Shown here: positions 20,261-31,250 of the stretch, piece by piece | How the letters are laid out: each line of letters starts with the position of its first letter | Numbering within the stretch: the first letter of the stretch is position 1 | Translations under genes and position numbers: made by a program | The notes under the pieces: generated by a model | What the model was told of the DNA's origin: nothing | What the model saw: only the letters and a program-made list of their open reading frames with translations | Database searches by the model: none | Source: Mesostigma viride | Lineage: Eukaryota; Streptophyta; Mesostigmatophyceae; Mesostigmatales; Mesostigmataceae | DNA length: 64,000 nt | Direction: 5' to 3' | Assembly: GCA_009746045.1 (NCBI GenBank) | Contig: RPFO01000670.1 | Coordinates: 886,454 to 950,453 of the forward strand

Positions 20261-20785
20261 GCCTCTCCTGAAAAATATCCAAATGTCCATAGGTACCATC
20301 ATAACGCATGTGCAGTGCCACTTGGCTGTCCCGTAACTCCCGTTCAGGCGCTAGGTCTGCCTACGGCGCAAAGGCCAAGTTCGTCAGCAAAACTTCTATG
20401 CACTTACTTCCACACGGATTGCCTCGGCTGTAAACTATACTATGGCCTCGGCACTGGCGCCGGATTACGGTCGGCGCCGATCGACCGGGACGGATAATTT
20501 ATATTTACCACAAACGGCATGTTGCATCCGTGCAACACGGCTCAGGGGACTCTGGATCGGGCATCTCCAGGTCGACTAACTCCTCGCTCTGCACCCCCTC
20601 TGCATCAGGTATGTCGGTATCTGCTGCCTCCGCGGCACTGGAAGTCGGGTATCTGGGGAGCGCCTCAGCGGCGTCCCCCTGCATATGCAACACACAACAA
20701 CGGAGGCATCAGCCGACGTGCACCTTGATACCTGGCTCACACACCACGGTCCCTCACCCTCACTTCCTGCATCGTGTGGAGTCCT
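20261..20785. other. Non-coding, between gypsy 1 LTR and gypsy 2 integrase
   Basis: Probably the 3' untranslated region of gypsy 2. No polypurine tract or LTR boundary was recognised. Confidence 0.3.
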
Positions 20786-22240
20786 CTATCGTAAGTGGTG
20801 CGTCTTCTTGTACGCTTCTATAAACGAGCGCACCCGGCTAACTCCGTCGCGGTGCGCCACTGAGGAGTCCTCTGGCTCATGCTGTGCAAATCTCCATCGC
20901 ACGCGATATTGTCTTTGGACCCCGCGTCCTCGCTTGACGTCCCGGTGCCTCACAATCTCCGCCACCTCGTCCTCCTGTTCCACTGTTCCCCCGTGTTTGG
21001 GTTGAACTCCAGCGGGGCTGGGGGATTCACCCGGCCCTGGATGGTGTTCTGGTGATACTGTACAGCTTGAGCTGCATGGTCGCGATGGAACCGGTTGGAT
21101 GTGAGGTTCCACGACACAGGGACGTCCACTTGGAACATGACCTCGTCGAACTTGTCAAGGACCTTGTAGGGGCCCAGGAACATGGGTCGGAGCTTAGTCT
21201 TCAGCTCCTTCTCCACCTTATGAGCAAACCGTCCGATCTGCGGGCCCTCCACCAGGACCCAGTCGCCCACCTCAATGGGCGGTGTCCGAGCATCCCGCTT
21301 CCCTGCTGTTCTGGCCATGTACCGCTCTGCCGCTGCTCGATATCCCTGGACGGCGCTATTATGCGCCTGATGCATATGCATGCTGCAGCAGCCGCTCTAC
21401 CCCTTGCAGGGTATCCTGTTTGACCTGATCCTCACCACGTTCTGGACTCAGGAGCAAGTCGGGCGGCGTGAGGGGATGTCGGCCGGAGTTGAGGAAAAAG
21501 GGAGTGAATCCGTGAGCGGCCTGGGGGGCATTATTCAGGGAAAATTCCACCAAGCCCAGGAGTTCCTCCCAATTGCTGCCCACCCGGCGTCGGTGTAGTG
21601 GCGCATGGTCTCTTGCACCGTACGGTTCAGCCGCTCCACCATGTGCGACGACGAGCTGTGGTAGGCCGTGCCCAGTGATACCTTGGTGCCCAACCGCTCG
21701 AAGAACTCCTGCCAGAACTTGGCCGTGAAGAGCTTGTCGCGGTCAGAGATGAACTGTCGGCTGAGCCCGTGGAACCGGAACACGTGAGTACGGGTAGAGC
21801 TTGGCACACTCATCCGCCGTGAGGTCGACAGGGCGTGGAGCCAGGTGACACATACGCGTCAGTCGGTCCACGAACACCAATACCATGCTGTTGCCGCCTT
21901 TCGTCTTCTTGAATGGGCCGATGAAATCCATCATGATGGAATCCCACGGACCCATTATTGGATCAGGTAACGTCTTTGGGACGGCCTGCATGAGAGCCCG
22001 TGTTCCTGGACTTCATAATCTGGCACGAGGGGCACTGGCATACGTACGTCTTGATATACTCCTTCATCCCTGGCCATGCAGTAGAAATACTTACGGGCCC
22101 GTGGGAGGAGGCGATGTATTCCTTGGTGACCGCCTAGGAGGGAGTCATGGAGCTCGTGGAGCAAGGCTGCCCTACACAGCTCGGGGACGTACAACCGCCA
22201 TTCCCCCGGCTGGACACTCACGAACAGGCGCCCTTAAATC
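20786..22240 (-). pseudogene. pol: Gypsy 2 integrase with chromodomain (decayed)
   Basis: Integrase in several frames: zinc-binding region (LLHELHDSLLGGHQGIHRLL) at about 22090-22150, core with D (SIMMDFIGPF), D (FISDRDKLFTAKFW) and E (SSSHMVERLNRT) at about 21620-21940, C-terminal domain (VLVEGPQIGRFAHKVEKELK), then a chromodomain-like tail (EIVRHRDVKRGRGVQRQYRV) ending near 20786. Frameshifts near 21960, 21800, 21560, 21370 and 21000 mean it cannot be translated as one chain. The chromodomain places it among chromoviruses, which target insertion through histone marks. Confidence 0.8.
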
Positions 22241-23200
22241 CTGGAACTTGCAAGGGAAGGCGCCCATCTGCTGCGGATGTGCCCTGATGGCCTCGAGGGC
22301 CGCTTCTTCCGTGACCGTGAAACAACTTATCATCGTCTCTAGGTCAGATGTGACCGTGAACACATCCTCTGCCGAGTCCTCAGCGTCCGCCATCACCTGG
22401 TTGACGTACTCTGAGAAGACTGTGGGAGGGCCGAGCGGATGAAGCTGAAAAATTCCCTGGGGCGGCACCACATGACTGAGTGGCACGCGCGTGTGCGTGT
22501 GCGACCCCTCCCCTCCCCCGGGGGTCTCCACATCCTCGTGGGGGCCCTGACGGAAAGACTCATCCAGGACAGGAGACAAGTCATCCATGGTGGTGTGCCC
22601 GAGATGAAAAAGATGGCGGGCCCGAGGGGACCGTGGCTCCGCGCCGTACGCGGTCCCTGGGGCGGCCACTGGAACACAGGTGGTATGAAGCACGTCCATA
22701 TCCTCGTAGAACCAATAGTCAGCCCGTCGTGAGAGGACGTCGGGAACAACGTTGTCCGCGCCCTTGACGTATTGGATCTTAAACGGTGCAAACTGCGACA
22801 AGTACTCCATCCACCGCGCTTGACGGGCCGGGCGTCAGGTTGGGCTGCACCAGGAGGTGGGTGAGAGGCCGGTGGTCGGTGTGGATCACCAGACGGTGGG
22901 GGTCTAGATCCCCCTGCTCACTATAATGGCCACCGAAAACTGTGCGCCCAGAAGATGGTGACGCCACGTGTGGCAGCAGTAAACTACTGCCAGGAGTTCA
23001 GGACTGTTGGTGTACTGGATAGTTCCGTTCCGCCGGAATCATCGTACGAGAGATGTACTCAACATGGGCTGTAGACCCTTGCCTTGATCCTGCAGGAGAA
23101 CGCCCCCGATGGCCACTTTGCTGGCGTCAGTAGCCACGACGAAGGGGAGGGACGGGTCCGGTAGGACGAGGACAGGGGCCGTGGTGAGGGAGCGCTTGAG
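22241..23200 (-). pseudogene. pol: Gypsy 2 RNase H and linker (decayed)
   Basis: Pieces of RNase [29 protein letters not shown] and KGADNVVPDVLSRRADYWFYE, out of frame with one another (breaks near 22830, 22950 and 23080). They are followed by the acidic/Gly-rich linker ending in DLETMISCFTVTEE, shared with gypsy 1 and 3. RNase H is cut from RT by the 783-bp transposon at 23204. Confidence 0.75.
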
Positions 23201-23203
23201 GGC

Positions 23204-23986
23204 ATTACAATTCGTTCAAGTGGCCCGCCGGAGCGGCTGTACAATTTTTCCCAGTGAGCGCGCTGCCAAGTGTACTTGTGGGCAAATTTTTAGGTGCCCC
23301 GTCACTTCGAGGTACTAAAAATTAGGCTACGGTACGAATTCAGCGAATTTCAGCGAATTTTCAGTCGAACCAAAGGAAGTGACGCCAACTACCAAAAAGT
23401 TTCCGTTACGAATTTTCAGCCCGACACTCGCGCAAAATGAAGTGACGGCAACTACCAAAAAGTTTCCGTTACGAATTTTCACTCCCACACGTTTGCACAA
23501 GAGGAAGTGACGGCAACTACCAAACAGTTTCCGTTACGAATTTTCAGTCCCACACTTCGCGCAAATTTTAGTAGGGCTGCACGCAAGCTACCTTTCAAAA
23601 TTTTGCGCTAGTATGGAACGCATTTCATTCGTCTGGAGGAACGCTGCCCGCCAACTACCCCCGTTCAGAATGTTCCGCCGAAATTTACTTGAGATTTGGA
23701 AATCTGAACGTGCGCGCAAATTTTAGTAGGGCTGCACGCAAGCTACCTTTCAAAATTTTGCGCAAGTATGGAACGCAATTCATTCGTCCGGAGGAATGCT
23801 GCTCGTCAACTGCCCCCGTTCAGAAAGTTGCGCCGAACTTTACTTGAGATTTGGAAATCTGAACGTGCGGTTGGAGTTTCGCGGGGAAACCCAAGTTCCC
23901 TAGTAATTCACCAATGACGCGCTTCGAACACTTGTCCGCTAAAACCTAAGCAGCCGCTCCGGCTGGCCACTTAAACGAAACTTGAT
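23204..23986. mobile_element. 783-bp inverted-repeat DNA transposon (MITE-like), copy 1
   Basis: The ends are ATTACAATTCGTTCAAGTGG and, inverted, ATCAAGTTTCGTTTAAGTGG, continuing into GCCGGAGCGGCTG, so the terminal inverted repeats are about 35 bp. It is flanked by GGC at 23201-23203 and 23987-23989, a 3-bp target duplication, and excising it restores the gypsy 2 RT to RNase H frame. The interior holds tandem blocks (AAGTGACGGCAACTACC repeated; GTAGGGCTGCACGCAAGC repeated) but no ORF. A second copy of the same length lies inverted at 40777-41559. It is non-autonomous, mobilised in trans by an unidentified transposase. Confidence 0.85.
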
Positions 23987-23989
23987 GGC

Positions 23990-25560
23990 CTCAAAGGCCT
24001 GCTGGCACTGCTCAGCCCACAGGAACGGAGTACCCTTCTTGAGAAGAGCGTTGATCGGGGCGGCGATGGTGGCGAACCTCGGGATAAACCGTCGGTAGTA
24101 GGAAGCCAATCCTAGGAAACTGCGCACTCCCTTCACGTCCGTGGGAACCGGCCACTGCTGGACAGACTCAATCTTCTCCGGGTCGGTCGCGATGCCATCA
24201 GCAGACAGGGTGTGGCCCAGGAAGGGCACGCAGCGACCGGCGCGCACCTTGGCTTTCCGCGCCGACAGGTGCTCGTCTTCCATGATCTGTAGCACCGCGT
24301 CAACATCCTCCAGGTGCTCCTTGAACGTCCTGGAATACACCAGAATGTCGTCCAGGTACGCCAACGCACACGTGCGCTTGTAGGTCCATGGTGGACGCGC
24401 CCCCTTGTGCGGGTCCGTCAGATCCTGGGAGACCTGCGGCAAGTGGGCCGTGCCCATCACCGGACGGAGGATGTCATTCATCAGCATCTGGAAGGACGCG
24501 GGCGAATTACACAGACTTATCGCCGCCACCCGGAACTGGTAGTGACCGAAGGGCATGGCGAACGCAGTCTTGTGACAATGCTCAGGCGCGATGCGCAGCT
24601 GCCAGAACCCGTCCGCGCAGTCGATGACCGTGAAGCACGTAGCCCCTTGGACGCGGTTGAAGATGTCGTCGATCCTCGGCAGGGGATACTTGGACTTGAC
24701 CGTGATGGCGTTCGACTTCCGGTATAGTCGGTCACCAGTCGCCACTTGCCCCCTGGCTTGGGGACGAGCAGCACACCCGCGGAGAAGGGACTGTTGCTGG
24801 GCTCGATGAGCCCGGCGTCAAGCAGCGAAATGAGAATCTTCTTGAGCTCCACTAGCTCGACCGGACCCATGCGGTACATGGGGGACGCTGTAGGCCCGGA
24901 ACCCTCCTGTACCTGGATGCGGTGTAGCACCGAACGATGGGGAGGGAACTGGGGCGTGCGGTCTGCGAAAAGAGTGGTGCGCTTCTCCAAGACGGCGTTG
25001 AATCGCGCCAACTCGTCCGGGGTGAAGCCGACGCCGATCTCGTTGAGCATGGCCTGAGTGCTGTCTGGCAGGTCGATGCGATACATCGTGTATTCCTTGC
25101 CCTTCCGAAGTTGGCGTGCCAGCGTCTTGCTGCTCATCAGGATCTGGGACGCTGGTCGAGGCCCGTCCGCCGAGCGCTCGTGTGTAATGTTATGTACCTC
25201 GGCGGCCTGTGCCCTATACTCGCTGTCGGGACACCAAAAGGATCCATCCAGAAACCAAACTACTCGCCGGCGCACACTGATGTCTACATCCTGCGCGTCC
25301 AACCAGTCGAGCCCGATATTGATGTCTGCGGCTCCCAGCGGCGCGATGGTCGCAGCCAAGTCGACCGGAGTGCATGCCTTGCAGCACACCCTTGATATCT
25401 GCCAGGACGGGCGACCGGTGTTGGCGACCGTCCGAATACAGGTCACATGCACTGCTGTGGTGTGAGGGCGAGGAGTCAGACCCAGCTGGCGCACCAGGGC
25501 CTCGTTGAGGACGTGGAGGCGCCGGTGTCGACCAAAAACTTCACGTCCATGACCGTTTTC
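23990..25560 (-). pseudogene. pol: Gypsy 2 protease and RT (decayed)
   Basis: Protease with FLVDTGAST near 25520-25545 and ADINIGLDWLDAQDVDISV; RT with MGPVELVELKKILISLL, PKPGGKWRLVTDY, FTVIDCADGFWQLRIA, FGHYQFRVAAISLCNSPASF and YLDDILVYSRTF. Frameshifts occur right after the DTGAS motif and near 24722 (two extra bases after VTDY). RT ends at 23990 against the 783-bp transposon. Sequence is close to gypsy 1, so both belong to one chromovirus-like lineage. Confidence 0.85.
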
Positions 25561-26135
25561 TCCTTAACAAATACGGGTCAAGGACGGTGGGGGGAACAAG
25601 CAAACCCCCACTGAAAAGAAACAAATGTTGCGGGCCTCCGTGAGACACGCGCGCCGGTTGGTTGGCCGCGTCTGATCCGGAAGCCACGTGATTGACGTCT
25701 ACCCTATTCTAATCGACTCTCCGTCTGGGTGACCATCTGGTCTAACGTTGTCGTCTGGGTGACTATCTGGTCTATCTACCCTACCATCTACCCCGGGGCC
25801 CAACCCCACGGGTAAGGCTACTACTCCCGAGTAACGGTGGGACGGGAGGCCGCCTCGCCCGACCGCCCGCCCTCTTCCCCCCCCTCCTCCTCTTCATCAT
25901 GCAGCGTCCTCCTCATCGTCATACTCGTACCCAGCCACTGCTTGTGTCTGGCCGGAAGAGGAGGCTTGCCGCCGAGCCTCGATCTCGTTAACCGCGCGCA
26001 ACACACCCTTGGTAGAGTTGGTCGCGGGCGGACGCGGCTGCTGGTGCTGGGTCGGGACTGATTGCCTGGCATGCTGCAGGCGAGCCGCCCGCTCGCCCGC
26101 GTTGCGGGGCTTGTCCCTGGGGCCGGAGGAGTCGG
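25561..26135 (-). pseudogene. gag: Gypsy 2 gag C-terminal part
   Basis: Acidic tail (DDEEDAA-like) and Pro/Arg-rich sequence in broken frames at about 25800-26135. It joins, across the composite insertion, to the zinc knuckle segment at 28308-28530. 25561-25800 shows no clear coding. Confidence 0.55.
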
Positions 26136-26140
26136 GGCGA

Positions 26141-26349
26141 AGTTAGGTTAAATAGTGCCGGAACCTTTTGCCCACTGAGGCAAATCGGTCCGTCACACTA
26201 TTTTGCCCGGAATAACCACTTCCGAGCACCCAAGTTAATTCGGCCGAATTAACTTGGGTGCTCGGAAGTGGTTATTCCGGGCAAAATAGTGTGACGGACC
26301 GATTTGCCTCAGTGGGCAAAAGGTTCCGGCACTATTTTTTAACCTAACT
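26141..26349. repeat. Palindrome P1
   Basis: Arms of about 100 bp centred on GGCC near 26242. Starts AGTTAGGTT and ends AACCTAACT. Confidence 0.9.
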
Positions 26350-26473
26350 AAAACCTGGCCTCGTGGAGGGTGGGTTGAATATGAGACATCCGCCTAGGCC
26401 GCTGAGCACGCAAATGTAAATGCGCCGGAGCTGTCCGGATTCGAGCCCCTGACCTCCAAGGTGCACAGGTTTT

Positions 26474-26678
26474 AGTTAGGTTAAATAGTGCCGTAACCTT
26501 TTGCCCACTGAGGCAAATCAGTCCGTCACACTATTTTGCCCGGAATAACCACTTCCGAGCACCCAAGTTAATTCGGCCGAATTTACTTGGGTGCTCGGAA
26601 GTGGTTATTCCGGGCAAAATAGTGTGACGGACCGATTTGCCTCAGTGGGCAAAAGGTTCCGGCACTATTTAACCTAAC
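26474..26678. repeat. Palindrome P2
   Basis: Same as P1 with a few substitutions. Its final AACCTAAC became the hAT target site. Confidence 0.9.
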
Positions 26679-27962
26679 CAGTGATGGGTCATACGCGATA
26701 CGCGTCGTACGCGGCCCCAGGTGTATAATGTATAATACGCGGTGTATAATGTATTATACGCTAATCGTACGCTAACTGTTGAAAACCCCTTTTTTGGCAT
26801 GGTTTTGAGGGGTTTTCAACATTCTGAGCAACCAAGCATGGTCTGCTGGTGTTTTTGCCATACCTTTTGGCTATACATGACATATATAGCATGACCTTGG
26901 CATTGTCATCACTACCTAGAAATACAAGCATAGTTTCTAACGGTCTAACTTGATAGTTTCTCTTCAAAATCGAGACAACATGCAACTCAGTATCAATACC
27001 AGTACGTATCAATTCACAACTCACTGGAAAGGATAATAAATTTGTAGAACTCAAGATATGAATGCACTATACATTGCCCCGAGGTGTCGATGACATTGAA
27101 GGGCGTCGATGGCATTGAAAGGCGCAAATGAATGCCTCGCACAGCTCCTCGTCCAGCTGCTCTTTGCTGAGCCCATAAGGTGCGGGCAAATTACCGTCGG
27201 TGGATTGGCCCTTTGATGATCCGCTTGGCCCAGCCGCCCCAGCAGCGCGCCCCGAGGTGTTGCTGGCATGAGCGGACACCCAGTTAGAGGCGTCGGTTTC
27301 TACAACGTCTGCAAGCCTGTCTTTAAGTGCCGCCCGCACATCAGCCTGCTTCTTGGCGTCACTAGTCGCCTTCCTCTTCCTGGTATTGCTTTCCTTCTCC
27401 GCCTGCTCGACCAGCAGCCTGTAACGGAGTACTCCACGATCATCCATGTAGTAGTTATTTGTCTGCTGCCCATTCTTGAGGATGCGCTCTTTGCTAATGT
27501 ATGTCCAGACAGTTTCGGATGTGGCCTCTTCTTCATCGGGCCGCACATCATCATCGTGTTCCATTGACTCATTCGTGTCAGCCATGCCTGGATGTCGATA
27601 TGCTACGCACTGATGTTGCTGGCAGACAAAGAAACCTTGTCACCTGTTGTCTTTAGTCTTCAGCCTTCCCGCCTTCACATTCCCGCCTTCACAAGTCACG
27701 ATTCGAACGCTTTCTTGCATTATACACTAGCTAGCTCATCACGCAATTATTTGTTCCTACTACGGGTCGGCGCGCCGCAGTCTAGGCAAGCAAATGCACC
27801 CACCTCGTAAGCCAAAAATATGCCAAAAAATACGCGAAAATACGCAAAAATACGCAAAAATACGCGTTGCGTATTAAAGTACCCCATTTTCATACGCGCC
27901 GCGTGCGTATCGCGCATAATACGCTAAATACGGCGTATAATACGGCGTATGACGCATCACTG
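26679..27962. mobile_element. hAT DNA transposon, non-autonomous or decayed
   Basis: Terminal inverted repeats CAGTGATGGGTCATACGC (left) and CAGTGATGCGTCATACGC (right, inverted) with a perfect 8-bp target duplication AACCTAAC (26671-26678 and 27963-27970), the hAT signature. Subterminal regions are full of TATAATACGC repeats. It has one ORF but no recognisable hAT transposase (no RNase H-like or dimerisation domain). It is inserted at the edge of palindrome P2. Confidence 0.9.
27067..27585 (-). CDS. hAT-internal ORF of unknown function
   Basis: 172 residues: acidic N-terminus (EHDDDVRPDEEE), then ETVWTYISKERIL, a Lys/Arg-rich helix-prone segment (TRKRKATSDAKKQADVRAAL), and a Ser/Gly-rich part. 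Similar sequence survives in the hAT fragment at 34958-35554 (TSDAGKQADARAAAKGKLTD), so the ORF belongs to the family. It could be the N-terminal exon of a transposase before the catalytic part was lost. Function unknown. Confidence 0.5.
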   Translation of the reverse strand: MADTNESMEHDDDVRPDEEEATSETVWTYISKERILKNGQQTNNYYMDDRGVLRYRLLVEQAEKESNTRKRKATSDAKKQADVRAALKDRLADVVETDASNWVSAHASNTSGRAAGAAGPSGSSKGQSTDGNLPAPYGLSKEQLDEELCEAFICAFQCHRRPSMSSTPRGNV

Positions 27963-27971
27963 AACCTAACT

Positions 27972-28098
27972 AAAACCCGTGCACCTTGGAGGTCAGGGGT
28001 TCGAATCCGGACAGCTCCGGCGCATTTACATTTGCGTGCTCAGCGGCCTAGTAGGCGGATGTCTCATATTCAACCCACCCTCCACGAGGCCAGGTTTT
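27972..28098 (+). repeat. Spacer with tRNA-type B box
   Basis: It contains GGTTCGAATCC (27999-28009), the RNA polymerase III B-box consensus, in a tRNA-3'-half-like context (TTGGAGGTCAGGGG before, GGACAGCTCC after). The inverted copy at 26350-26473 has GGCTCGAATCC. No matching 5' half or A box is evident, so this is a tRNA-like fragment, not a tRNA gene. Confidence 0.55.
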
Positions 28099-28302
28099 AG
28101 TTAGGTTAAATAGTGCCGGAACCTTTTGCCCACTGAGGCAAATCGGTCCGTCACACTATTTTGCCCGGAATAACCACTTCCGAGCACCCAAGTAAATTCG
28201 GCCATTTACTTGGGTGCTCGGAAGTGGTTATTCCGGGCAAAATAGTGTGACGGACCGATTTGCCTCAGTGGGCAAAAGGTTCCGGCACTATTTAACCTAA
28301 CT
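28099..28302. repeat. Palindrome P3
   Basis: Same family as P1 and P2, with a slightly shorter centre. Confidence 0.9.
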
Positions 28303-28307
28303 GGCGA

Positions 28308-28530
28308 CTGCCGAACGCCGGGCCGGAGAACCTGTGCTCGGTCTCCCCTGCGCCGCGACCGGCGTGCTTGCCCTGGAGCTTGGGGCAGTCGCGCTTGAGG
28401 TGTCCCACCTCACTGCACATGAAGCAGCGGGCCTTGCTGGCGTCGATGGCGTTGATACCCTGGTCAGCATAGCCGTCCTCGAGGTCGTCGATATAGTCTT
28501 CCTCCTCCTCGCCGGCGAACTCAGTGGATT
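28308..28530 (-). pseudogene. gag: Gypsy 2 gag zinc-knuckle fragment
   Basis: The minus strand reads GYADQGINAIDASKARCFMC then SEVGHLKRDCPKLQG, a CX2CX4HX4C knuckle, preceded by an acidic stretch (EEEEDYIDDLEDG). Homology ends at about 28530, where unrelated sequence begins, so gag lacks its N-terminal part. Confidence 0.75.
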
Positions 28531-28534
28531 ACAG

Positions 28535-28930
28535 CTGATTCACCCGCCGCGGGGGAGCTGCATCAAGGCCGGAGGATCAGGCGCTGCCACCATTACGACA
28601 CCTGCGCAACGAAAAATGGCCAAGCCGAAAGGCGCGGCCAAGGTTACGGCAGGTGGGGGGGTTGTCGGAAAGGAAATGAGGGTGAGGTTGGCGACATTCG
28701 TTGGGGCACCTCCGGAAACCAAAAATCAGGACGACGAGGAGAACGAGGAGGGGGAGGTCGCAGCCGAGAAATTCATGCAAGGTAACTTTGAAGGCAGCGC
28801 CGGGAGCACAACACCGCGAGCCCCGCCAAATTTTTACATAAATTATTGTCCGGAATTCGTGCGAGATCTAGATTTTTCCCGCGCCACGACTGACGAAAAT
28901 GACAAAAACACCCATGGCGGTCGAGCATGA
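28535..28930 (+). CDS. Unrecognised ORF fragment
   Basis: This plus-strand frame continues from antisense gypsy gag, so only the part after about 28535 is likely meaningful. It has a basic segment (KMAKPKGAAKV), an acidic segment (DDEENEEGE) and a Phe/Tyr-containing end (NFYINYCPEFVRDLDF). No family recognised. It may be a remnant of another element. Confidence 0.25.
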   Translation: MIHPPRGSCIKAGGSGAATITTPAQRKMAKPKGAAKVTAGGGVVGKEMRVRLATFVGAPPETKNQDDEENEEGEVAAEKFMQGNFEGSAGSTTPRAPPNFYINYCPEFVRDLDFSRATTDENDKNTHGGRA

Positions 28931-30000
28931 GCTAGCGTTCTGAAACTTGCGTCATTGCAGCCGCCCGAGGTGTCAAAACGAAGCTTACATCACGGTTAAT
29001 CCATGGAATAATTTTGGGTTCATATACGCTGTTATTGCGACGCGGGCATTGAACGGGACAAAAAGTTTTTTTCACAGCGGACCAGTTTTTCGCAAAAACC
29101 GGATTTCTCGGTGGTACGTGTCTCAAGGTCCTGGATACGGGAGGAAACGAAAATCCCGGCACGATAGCTCAGCTTGTTCGTTATTCCCGAAAACGTTAGT
29201 GTTTTCGTTTTTTGAGTTTCGCTTTTAATTGTCCGGCATTGGCGTGAATAAATACGTGGGTGCGAAATCCGTCTGTTTCTTGCTTCATGCAATGCATATC
29301 TTTGTCATCAGATAATCAGATCTTTAGGCTATGCCCGACCTTACTATACTGCCAGCCTGCGGCAATGAGCCAGCAGAAGATATGGCGTGCCCAATATTCC
29401 GCGCTAAGGCCGCTAATGGTCTTCCGGATGTGCAGTAAGTGCGGTAAAAGCTGCGAAAATTGCTTATAATGCCTGTAGGAAGCTCTTTGCGACAGTGTTT
29501 TCCAAGCGAGTTCATTGTTCTTTTGACGCCAGATACAAAAGGCAAAGGGGGGCATCGTTTTTATTAGTCGGCAGTGCGGTTTCGAGATGTGATGAGTCGG
29601 GCAGACGACCTCGCCACGACACGCTCGGCCCAAGCTTCGCATATCCCGGCAGCCATAAAGAAGCGCAGATTAAGCGAGGTGAGCGAGCCAGAGGGCCTAG
29701 AATCGTTGCTAACGCAAGGTAGCTTCTAAAAGGGTAGAAAGCTGGATTGTTAAGGCTTTCTCAAGAGCATGGTGCAGTGGTTATTGCCACCTTGTCCAGA
29801 GATTTGCCCTTGTCTTTCTGATTTAATGACTGTTTTAAAGAGGGATGGGAGAACGTTCCAACGTTGTTGCTTATGTATTCATTACTGTGAAGAGAGAGCC
29901 TTTTCAGTTGCTGACAATGAGATGGAAGCTGTCTCATGCAAATTAACCAGGCAATGCAAGTGATGCAAGGTGAGGCCATGCATGGCTGATATTGCCGCCT
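28931..30000. other. No gene seen
   Basis: Short frames only, none with a recognisable motif. GC-balanced, no repeats noticed. Confidence 0.4.
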
Positions 30001-31250
30001 TCATGCGTGAGTTGAGCAGGAGACTGGCTGGGTGTGTGGCTGGCTAGGTGAGCGGGGCGTGTATGGGGTGTTGCAATGGTGAGGGCATGCGAGGCGGGCA
30101 CATGCCTGGCTGGTTTGGGTGTTGGGTAGTTAGGTGGTTCGGTGATTGTGTTGTTGAGTGGTTAGGTGGTTAGGTGGTTGTATAGCTGGGTGATTGGTTG
30201 TTTGGTTGTTTGATTGCCCAGAGAGCCTTGGGTGGGAGGCTTGGGCTACTATAGATGCTTCAAGGGATGCCTAGGCGTGGGTGGGTTCAATGGCAGGTGG
30301 GTGGCTGATGGGTGGATGCCTTGGTAAATGGCTGGCTGCGTAGGTGGGAGCATAGGCAGTTGGAGAGGGTGGGTGGGTGCCTGGGTGGCTGGCTGGTCAT
30401 GGTGGGTGGATGAGTGCAAGGGCGGTCAGTTATTGGCAGATTCCCAGGTGGCTGGGTGATGATAGGCTTTTGGGACTTTGAAGTGGGTGGGTTGTTGGAT
30501 GCATGAGTGAAACAACTGCACGTTTTTGAGGGTGGTGGTTTGGTGGTTGGTTGGTTAGGGATGTGTGTGTGTGGGTGGGTTGGTGGGTGGGCCGTTGGTG
30601 GTTGGTGGCTGGTGGATGTGTAGATGACTAGATGTGGGTGGGTGGGCGAAGGGACGGGTAGATGGACGGGTGGGCGCACAGATATGGATGCGTGGATGGG
30701 TTTATGGTTGGGACCGACTCACCTATCGCGGGTGAAGGGCTGTGCAGGTTTGGGGTGAGGTAGGTGCCGGGGTGCTGGCTGAGAAAATGCATGTGTGGGT
30801 GGGTCAGTGGGTGGGTCAGTGGGTATAAGGGTGTGGGGGCAGTGAGTGGTTGAGTGGGTAGGTGCGTGGGTGGGTCAACTGTGGGTGGCCGGACGGGTGC
30901 ATATGGGGCCAGCTGGCTGGGTGTTTAGGTGGTTGGGTGGTTGGGTGGTTGGCTCATTGGATGGGGGAATGCCTGCTTATTACCTAGTTGGTGTGTGGGT
31001 TGCGCAGGTGCCTTGGTGCATGGGTGGGTGGATGTCCAAGTGGGTTGGTAGGTGGTTGAGTGCCTACGTGCACGCATGGTTGTATAAGTTGGGTAAGCAC
31101 GTGCGCGGCTGGCTTGGTGGGTGGGTCACTGGGTGGGAGGACAGGCGGCTGTCTGGGTGCACGGGCGCGCGAGTGTGTGAGCAGTTGTGTGGGTGGGTGG
31201 CCAGGTGGCTGCATGGGTGGGCGACTGCATGGGTGGCTTGGTGCGCATAA
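30001..31250 (+). repeat. G/T-rich degenerate minisatellite
   Basis: Degenerate GGTGGGTGGNTGG repeats for over 1.2 kb with a strong G-over-C strand bias. Many runs of GGGTGGGTGGG. The long frames on both strands here (for example 30846-31250 plus and 30287-30679 minus) are products of the simple sequence. Confidence 0.75.

Larger units (their letters stand above)
26141..28302. mobile_element. Palindrome-of-palindromes composite element
   Basis: Three copies of a 204-209-bp near-perfect palindrome (26141-26349, 26474-26678, 28099-28302), each running AGTTAGGTTAAATAGTGCC to its complement, are separated by a 124-127-bp spacer in opposite orientations (26350-26473 and 27972-28098). Without the hAT insertion the whole unit is one large inverted repeat centred on the middle palindrome. 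A perfect 5-bp duplication GGCGA (26136-26140 and 28303-28307) flanks it, so it entered gypsy 2 gag as one unit. No ORF. The RNA or DNA would fold strongly. Confidence 0.85.

Noticed and set aside
27999-28009. tRNA gene at the B-box match
   Set aside because: No A box, no matching acceptor stem and no anticodon arm upstream. At most a tRNA-derived fragment.
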